Assembly: GCA_905236835.1 (NCBI GenBank)
Contig: CAJOQY010000017.1
Coordinates: forward strand, 1 to 11,932
Direction: 5' to 3'
From: an uncultured Oscillibacter sp.
GTDB taxonomy: Bacteria; Bacillota; Clostridia; Oscillospirales; Oscillospiraceae
DNA length: 11,932 nt
In this document: piece after piece, positions 8,091 through 11,932 of the stretch
How positions within the stretch are numbered: position 1 is the first letter of the stretch
How the letters are laid out: each line of letters begins with the position of its first letter
Notes under the pieces: generated by a model
What the model was told of the DNA's origin: nothing
Seen by the model: only the letters and a program-made list of their open reading frames with translations
Database searches by the model: none
Program-made: the position numbers and the translations under genes

Positions 8091-10175
8091 TCAGTCCGTA
8101 TATAATTTTTCCCGGTCCGCCCGGTAAAGGGCCAGCGTTTCCGCCGTTCCCCGGCGTCCCGTGTTATAAAATCCAAATATCCCGCGCGCGTCCTCTGTGG
8201 CCGGTTGATTTGATTTTTTATCCGGATGTTCCGTTTCTTCCGTGATTTCGTCCGGCGTATTCTCCGACGCGGGATTTGTGATTTTCGCGATTTCATCCCG
8301 CGCGGATTTTATATCGGCATTGGCGTTCGCGTTTGTACTCGCGCGCAGCGCGTATTCCAGAAAAGCGCGTAATGACTCATCCGGCCCGGCCAGCAATATA
8401 ACCGCGAACGGATCTTTTGCTGCGGCGGGCAGACGCGGCGGAAGATCGCACAGCGTCCGCGCCAGACCGGACATGGCCGCGTCCGGATCGGCTTTCATGC
8501 GAAATTCCCATTCCCCCGCCAAATCCGCGCCCGCCGCCAGATGTAACGTCTCGTCGGATAACAACCCGTCCAAGGCCTGTTCAAGAAACGCTCTCAAACC
8601 GGCGTCGCCTTTTGATAAATCTTCTTTTGAGATTTTTTTATCACGATCCATATGCCACAGTTCGCGGCGCAAGTCCGGCCCATGGCGCGTAAAATAAGCC
8701 TGTAACGTCTCCTGATAAGAATCCAGCCCGAAACCGCCCCGGGAATCCGGAACGGGCGGGGGAGGCGCGGCGCGTAATAAATCCTGCCAGAGACTTAAAA
8801 ACATCCGCGCCGGTTCGCCTTCCCGCCGGATAACATCCGCCAGAGACGCGTTTAATTCCCGCGCCGAGGACAATAACGATTCCAGCCACGCTTCCGCGTA
8901 TGCCTTTAACGGCATATCCCCGGACGGAATTTTGCCGGATAACAGCAATTTGACTGTTTTTTCGGCGTTTCCCGCCAATAAAGCCCGTTCCCGGATGGTC
9001 AGATTGATTCTTAAAATATCGGCGAATTCTTCCCGCCAGCGTTTCGCGCCCGGTAAATCATGGCGCAGTTGCTCCCGCGCCGCGCCGATGGATTCCGCAA
9101 GCCACGCGTTCCACGTTCCGAATGTCAACTCGTTGAATTCTTTCGCCGTGAGATTCTCCGGAACGCCCTTTCCGGCGTTTTGATCCGCTCTGGGAAACAA
9201 TTCCGGTCTGAACGGCGCGAAGCGGCTCACCGCGTCCGCGAGATAGTTTTCCAGAAACGGCAATACGCCGTTATTATCCAATCCAAGACGATTGCGCAGG
9301 GCGTCCCGGTCCCGTGAAATATCCGGTCCGGGTTCTTCCCGTGATAATTCTCCCAATAAAGCCAATACGCATAAACGGCTGATCTGTTCCACAGGCCGTT
9401 CCGCGCGGGCGTAACCGAGCGTATAAAATCCCGGTCGCGGTTCCGGCGCGTCCGGCGCGTTCCAGACGGCGAGGAAAGCGGCGGCGGCGTCATATAAAGA
9501 CGCGACGCGCGGCGGATCGCCGGACAAAGACGCGCCACCCGTATCGCGCGCGTCCCCGCGCCGGACATAATCGCCGTTGATAATATGATTATATTGAAAA
9601 CTTTCCCGGCGCGTGCTGAGCAAAATCACGGGACAATCATTCTCTTCCCCGCGCCGGATCAATTCTCCGCGCAGTTTGTCCGCCGTTTTGCCGCCGAATA
9701 CCGCGCTCGCGTCGTCCGTTAATAAAATGATCAATTCCGTAAGTTCCGCGTCGGATGGAAATTTCTCCCGCGCGGCTTTTCGCTGTCGGGATTTTATATC
9801 CAGCCAGACGCCCAAGTCTTTGGGGTTGCGAATCCCGGAAGCGTCCAGAAACCAGACAAGGCGCGTATGTCCGGCGTTTGATAAATTTGACGGATTCCCG
9901 TTTATATTTCCGTTCTTCATATTTTCAGCGTTTTCCGGCGTAAAAAGCGGGAAAATACTGTCCGCGCCGGGTTCATTCGCGGGATCAATATTGACGCATT
10001 GAAATTTTTCCCCGGCGTCAGGCCAGAAATATCGCAGACGCGCCGCCAGCGCCGCCGCGCCGCCGCCAAAACATACGGCTGACAGCGGATCACGGGCATC
10101 TGTCCCCGGTTCCGCCGGAAGCTGAAACGCGTTTTCCGTCCGGCGCAGAAGTTCCTGTATCGTCGCGCTTATCAT
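8091..10175 (-). CDS. Large protein of unknown function, possibly divergent tubulin-like
   Basis: 694-residue protein, first gene of the leftward operon. Seen: a glycine-rich strand-loop-helix near the N-terminus (VCFGGGAAALAARLRYF, 34-50), then alternating strands typical of an alpha/beta nucleotide fold (LVWFLDASG 106-114, LIILLTDDAS 148-157, CPVILLSTRR 181-190), and FYTLGYARAERPVEQISRLC (250-269). The remainder is long, helical and charged, with Asn-rich linkers (about 86-100 and 608-614, TNANANA) and a conserved-looking end, FGFYNTGRRGTAETLALYR, just before the C-terminus. The FYTLGYARAERP segment and general layout recall the bacterial tubulin-like proteins encoded beside such GTPases, but the tubulin GGTGSG signature is missing, so this is tentative. 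ATG at 10173-10175 has AAGGAGG seven bases upstream. The gene is real; its function is unassigned. Confidence 0.85.
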   Translation of the reverse strand: MISATIQELLRRTENAFQLPAEPGTDARDPLSAVCFGGGAAALAARLRYFWPDAGEKFQCVNIDPANEPGADSIFPLFTPENAENMKNGNINGNPSNLSNAGHTRLVWFLDASGIRNPKDLGVWLDIKSRQRKAAREKFPSDAELTELIILLTDDASAVFGGKTADKLRGELIRRGEENDCPVILLSTRRESFQYNHIINGDYVRRGDARDTGGASLSGDPPRVASLYDAAAAFLAVWNAPDAPEPRPGFYTLGYARAERPVEQISRLCVLALLGELSREEPGPDISRDRDALRNRLGLDNNGVLPFLENYLADAVSRFAPFRPELFPRADQNAGKGVPENLTAKEFNELTFGTWNAWLAESIGAAREQLRHDLPGAKRWREEFADILRINLTIRERALLAGNAEKTVKLLLSGKIPSGDMPLKAYAEAWLESLLSSARELNASLADVIRREGEPARMFLSLWQDLLRAAPPPPVPDSRGGFGLDSYQETLQAYFTRHGPDLRRELWHMDRDKKISKEDLSKGDAGLRAFLEQALDGLLSDETLHLAAGADLAGEWEFRMKADPDAAMSGLARTLCDLPPRLPAAAKDPFAVILLAGPDESLRAFLEYALRASTNANANADIKSARDEIAKITNPASENTPDEITEETEHPDKKSNQPATEDARGIFGFYNTGRRGTAETLALYRADREKLYTD

Positions 10176-10182
10176 AAACGGG

Positions 10183-10189
10183 CCTCCTT
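10183..10189 (-). promoter_or_regulatory. Ribosome binding site of the 694-residue gene
   Basis: AAGGAGG on the minus strand, a full match to the anti-Shine-Dalgarno core, ends seven bases before the ATG at 10173-10175. It fixes the start of the operon's first gene. Confidence 0.9.
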
Positions 10190-10235
10190 ACCGCATACGC
10201 CCCGGCTGTCCGGAGCGGATCATTCCGTATTGATT

Positions 10236-10263
10236 ATTATAACAGGATTTCTGAGAATTTCAA
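10236..10263 (-). promoter_or_regulatory. Sigma-A type promoter of the leftward operon
   Basis: On the minus strand, TTGAAA (10258-10263) is followed by a 16-base spacer and a perfect TATAAT (10236-10241). TGT directly before the TATAAT makes an extended -10. Transcription should begin near 10229, giving a leader of about 50 bases before the ATG at 10175. It is the only strong promoter I see for the six leftward genes. It looks constitutive in strength, so any control must come from nearby operators or from downstream steps. Confidence 0.8.
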
Positions 10264-10281
10264 CCATTTGAAGGGCCGGTG

Positions 10282-10294
10282 AAATGTAACATTT
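10282..10294. promoter_or_regulatory. 13-bp palindrome, candidate operator
   Basis: AAATGT-A-ACATTT is a perfect inverted repeat around a central base, 18 bp upstream of the leftward -35 hexamer. Its size and position suit a dimeric regulator, more likely an activator or looping repressor than a blocking one. No regulator gene is visible in the window, and a chance AT-rich palindrome cannot be excluded. Confidence 0.35.
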
Positions 10295-10343
10295 TTGTGA
10301 GAATCAGAAAAAACGGCTGTTTTATGAAGAATCCGTGAACGAA

Positions 10344-10355
10344 GCGGCGCGCCGC
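10344..10355. repeat. 12-bp perfect GC palindrome
   Basis: GCGGCGCGCCGC is self-complementary over all 12 bases and sits in otherwise AT-rich spacer. It could be a protein site or part of a weak hairpin, but there is no T-tract after it. No function is assigned. Confidence 0.4.
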
Positions 10356-10389
10356 GTTTATAAAAATTAATAAAATTCATGAAAAATTG

Positions 10390-10414
10390 AAACGCGACGG
10401 AATCGCGTTTTTTT
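10390..10414 (+). terminator. Orphan intrinsic terminator, rightward
   Basis: AAACGCGA (10390-10397) and TCGCGTTT (10403-10410) form a perfect 8-bp stem with a 5-base loop, and the T-run 10408-10414 follows. This is a good intrinsic terminator shape for rightward transcription. No gene on the plus strand precedes it, so it may end an unrecognised small RNA, stop antisense transcription out of the leftward operon, or insulate the two promoters. A weaker T-stretch on the other side could give it some leftward activity. Confidence 0.6.
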
Positions 10415-10440
10415 AAACGGCGCGAATCGGATTTGTGATT

Positions 10441-10458
10441 TTATATAATATTATATAA
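10441..10458. repeat. 18-bp perfect AT palindrome
   Basis: TTATATAATATTATATAA is self-complementary across 18 bases and lies 44 bp upstream of the rightward -35. It contains TATAAT-like hexamers in both directions and may be an upstream element, a regulator site or simple AT-rich sequence. Confidence 0.4.
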
Positions 10459-10501
10459 TTTTTAACAGGATATTATGTCGGATTTCACAAGATGGTTTCC
10501 G

Positions 10502-10530
10502 TTGACTTTCTAAATAAAAACCTGTAAAAT
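10502..10530 (+). promoter_or_regulatory. Sigma-A type promoter of the binding-protein gene
   Basis: TTGACT (10502-10507), a 17-base spacer, then TAAAAT (10525-10530), with five of six matches to consensus in each hexamer. Transcription should start near 10537. The leader is then about 148 bases long and contains the terminator hairpin at 10597-10634, so expression probably depends on read-through. Confidence 0.78.
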
Positions 10531-10536
10531 AAAAAA

Positions 10537-10634
10537 TATAATTTTATAAATATATAATTAAATCGCGGCGTACAGTACCGCCAAGCCGGATACAGCAAAG
10601 CGGCTCCGCATTGGAACGGCGGGGTCGCTTTTTT
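10537..10634 (+). ncRNA. Structured 5' leader, candidate attenuator or unrecognised riboswitch
   Basis: The predicted leader carries, after an AT-rich start, GGCG/CGCC arms able to form a small hairpin (about 10567-10583) and AGCCG (10584-10588), which can pair with CGGCT (10601-10605). The second pairing uses bases of the terminator's left arm, so the two structures exclude one another, as in an antiterminator/terminator switch. CCGCC (10578-10582) could alternatively pair with GGCGG (10618-10622), again competing with the terminator. I do not recognise a known riboswitch or T-box consensus. It could also simply be a small terminated transcript. Confidence 0.4.
10597..10634 (+). terminator. 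Intrinsic terminator in the leader of the binding-protein gene
   Basis: Left arm AAAGCGGCTCCGC (10597-10609) and right arm GCGGGGTCGCTTT (10619-10631) form a 13-bp stem with two G-U pairs and a 9-base loop, followed by T-run 10629-10634. It lies between the promoter and the start codon of the binding-protein gene, 50 bp upstream of the ATG, which suggests conditional termination. Confidence 0.75.
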
Positions 10635-10670
10635 GTATAAATCATACGAAATCGCGTCAGGAAGAGAAGA

Positions 10671-10677
10671 AAGGAAG
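10671..10677 (+). promoter_or_regulatory. Ribosome binding site of the binding-protein gene
   Basis: AAGGAAG lies seven bases before the ATG at 10685-10687 within a purine-rich stretch, and supports this start. Confidence 0.75.
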
Positions 10678-10684
10678 AATCAGG

Positions 10685-11932
10685 ATGAATTGGAAAACGG
10701 ATTTGAAAAAGAACCGCAAAAAATGGCTGTGTCTTTTCATGACATTCGCCATGCTGCTGGGGCTGGCCGCTTGCGGCGGCGGTAATAATAACGGCGGCGA
10801 GAGCGCCAATATTGACGCCAATGACGGCGCGGGGCAGGACGCCGCCGCGAATGACGACGGCGGCGCGGATGAAAATACCGGCGCGGCTGGCGAAAGTTTT
10901 AAATTAGGCGGCACGGGTCCGCTGACCGGCGGGGCCGCGATTTACGGCAACGCCGCCAAAAACGGCGCGCAAATCGCCGTGGATGAAATCAACGCCGCCG
11001 GAGGCGTCAACGGCTACGCGCTGGAACTGCGTTATGAGGACGATACGCACGACGCCGAAAAAGCCGTGAATGCCTATAACGCCCTGAAAGACTGGGGAAT
11101 GCAGTTGTCTCTCGGCTCTGTCACGTCCAAACCCTGCGAGGCGACTTCGGTTGAGAATTTCGCCGATCATATTTTCGCGCTGACGCCGTCCGCGTCGTCC
11201 GTGGCCACGACAGAGGGCAAAGACAACGTGTTCCAGATGTGCTTCACGGACCCCGGACAGGGCAACAAGTCCGCCGAATATATCTCCGAACAGGGATTGG
11301 GTTCCAAAATCGCCGTGATCTGGAAAAATGATGATGTCTATTCCAGAGGCATTCATGACACGTTCGTGGCGGAAGCCGCCGAACGCGGCCTTGAAATCGT
11401 CAGCGACACGACTTTCAGCGACGGCAACGCGTCTGACTTCTCCGTTCAGATCGCCGACGCGCAGGACAACGGCGCGGATCTGGTGTTCCTGCCCATGTAT
11501 TACGAACCCGCGTCGCTGATCCTCTCTCAGGCGCAGGCGCGGAGTTACGCCCCGAAATGGTTCGGCGTGGACGGCATGGACGGCATTTTGACCATGCAGG
11601 GCTTTGATGTCTCCCTTGCCGAAGGCGTCATGCTGTTGACCCCGTTCAACGCCGACGCGCAGGACGACGCGACTGTGAACTTCGTCACGACGTATCAGGA
11701 GCGTTACACGGATATTCCGAATCAATTCGCCGCCGACGCGTATGACTGCGTGTACGCGTTCAAACAGGCGTTGGAAAATTCCGGCGCGACGCCCGCCACG
11801 GAACAACTGGCCCTCAATGACGCCATGATTGAACAATTCACAAGCATGACGTTCAGCGGCCTGACCGGCGACGAAATCACATGGGACGCCAGCGGCGCGG
11901 TATCGAAAGAGCCTCGCGGCATGGTCATTCAA
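10685..11932 (+). CDS. ABC transporter substrate-binding lipoprotein, LivK (branched-chain amino acid) type, 3' end outside window
   Basis: Extracellular solute-binding protein of the type I fold (Leu/Ile/Val-binding family) that would deliver an amino acid, or a related small ligand, to a membrane permease. Seen: a basic N-terminus and hydrophobic segment (15-29) ending in lipobox LAAC with Cys30 as the lipidation site; a flexible Gly/Asn/Asp/Ala linker (31-70); then GGTGPLTGGAAIYG (75-88) and GAQIAVDEINAAGGVNG (94-110), both typical of the family's first lobe. KIAVIWKNDDVYSRGI and ADLVFLPMYY follow, as expected for the hinge and second lobe. 416 codons are present with no stop; the family's usual length suggests that only a short C-terminal piece is missing. 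It is transcribed away from the GTPase operon and is probably followed by permease and ATPase genes. Codons ending in C look more frequent than in the leftward genes, fitting high expression. The exact ligand cannot be read from this sequence. Confidence 0.92.
   Translation, partial: MNWKTDLKKNRKKWLCLFMTFAMLLGLAACGGGNNNGGESANIDANDGAGQDAAANDDGGADENTGAAGESFKLGGTGPLTGGAAIYGNAAKNGAQIAVDEINAAGGVNGYALELRYEDDTHDAEKAVNAYNALKDWGMQLSLGSVTSKPCEATSVENFADHIFALTPSASSVATTEGKDNVFQMCFTDPGQGNKSAEYISEQGLGSKIAVIWKNDDVYSRGIHDTFVAEAAERGLEIVSDTTFSDGNASDFSVQIADAQDNGADLVFLPMYYEPASLILSQAQARSYAPKWFGVDGMDGILTMQGFDVSLAEGVMLLTPFNADAQDDATVNFVTTYQERYTDIPNQFAADAYDCVYAFKQALENSGATPATEQLALNDAMIEQFTSMTFSGLTGDEITWDASGAVSKEPRGMVIQ

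Larger units (their letters stand above)
10176..10684. other. 509-bp divergent intergenic region
   Basis: This is the only stretch over 300 bases without a supported gene. From left to right it holds the ribosome site and promoter of the leftward operon, a 13-bp palindrome, a 12-bp GC palindrome, an orphan rightward terminator, an 18-bp AT palindrome, the rightward promoter, a structured leader with a terminator, and the ribosome site of the binding-protein gene. I see no tRNA, insertion sequence or CRISPR in it. Confidence 0.85.

Noticed and set aside
8060..8296. Upstream extension of the 225-residue protein to a 304-residue form
   Set aside because: It would overlap the end of the 694-residue gene by about 200 bp in another frame, and the added residues are Arg/Lys-rich frame-shadow sequence; the ATG at 8057-8059 leaves a normal 31-bp spacer.
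8242..10002. Several plus-strand open frames (for example 8242-8697 and 9613-10002) antisense to the 694-residue gene
   Set aside because: Their composition is Ser/Arg/Ala-rich shadow sequence, they lack ribosome sites, and the minus-strand frame is continuous with a strong start.
10475..10513. 12-codon open frame with AGGA just upstream, a possible leader peptide
   Set aside because: It overlaps the -35 of the rightward promoter, so it is not in that transcript, and it has no codon run typical of amino-acid attenuation.
10904..11932. Long open frame antisense to the binding-protein gene
   Set aside because: It mirrors a clearly recognisable LivK-type gene, is rich in Arg/Gly/His/Val as expected of a reverse shadow, and has no family motifs.

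Overview
The window looks like a chromosomal segment of a Gram-positive (Bacillota/Clostridia-like) bacterium. The grounds are canonical sigma-A promoter elements (TTGAAA/TATAAT and TTGACT/TAAAAT), strong AAGGAGG-type ribosome binding sites, very AT-rich spacers between moderately GC-rich genes, a LivK-type binding protein made as a lipoprotein with a long Gly/Asn/Asp/Ala linker, and a membrane-anchored family 3 glycosidase with reordered domains. This assignment is an inference; there is no rRNA or other taxonomic marker.

Layout. Positions 1-10175 hold six genes, all on the minus strand and transcribed right to left: a 694-residue protein of unknown function with a nucleotide-fold-like N-terminus (8091-10175), a 225-residue unknown protein (7382-8059), a 561-residue GTPase with zinc ribbons at both ends (5615-7300), an 811-residue protein resembling GTPase-associated protein 1 (3175-5610), a highly degenerate protein-kinase-like protein (1963-3084), and a membrane-anchored GH3 glycosidase that runs off the left edge (1-1898). 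A clear promoter lies upstream of the first gene. The first four genes are tightly packed, and a 93-bp spacer made only of A and T precedes the kinase-like gene. A 509-bp divergent intergenic region (10176-10684) carries a promoter for each direction, several palindromes, an orphan terminator and a second terminator inside the leader of the rightward gene. At the right edge is a branched-chain amino-acid-type ABC transporter binding lipoprotein (10685-11932), almost complete.

How the genes may work together. The GTPase plus the GAP1-like protein, next to a kinase-like protein and large unknown partners, resembles the multi-gene GTPase-associated systems found by comparative genomics and proposed to act in bacterial conflict or signalling. 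Their biochemical function is not established. This is the most likely 'undescribed system' in the window. Its particular mix (degenerate kinase, 225-residue beta-rich protein, 694-residue protein) and the membrane-anchored GH3 enzyme directly downstream are the points to follow up. The binding-protein gene is a separate, divergently transcribed unit, probably the first gene of a transporter operon, with what looks like a transcription attenuator in its leader.
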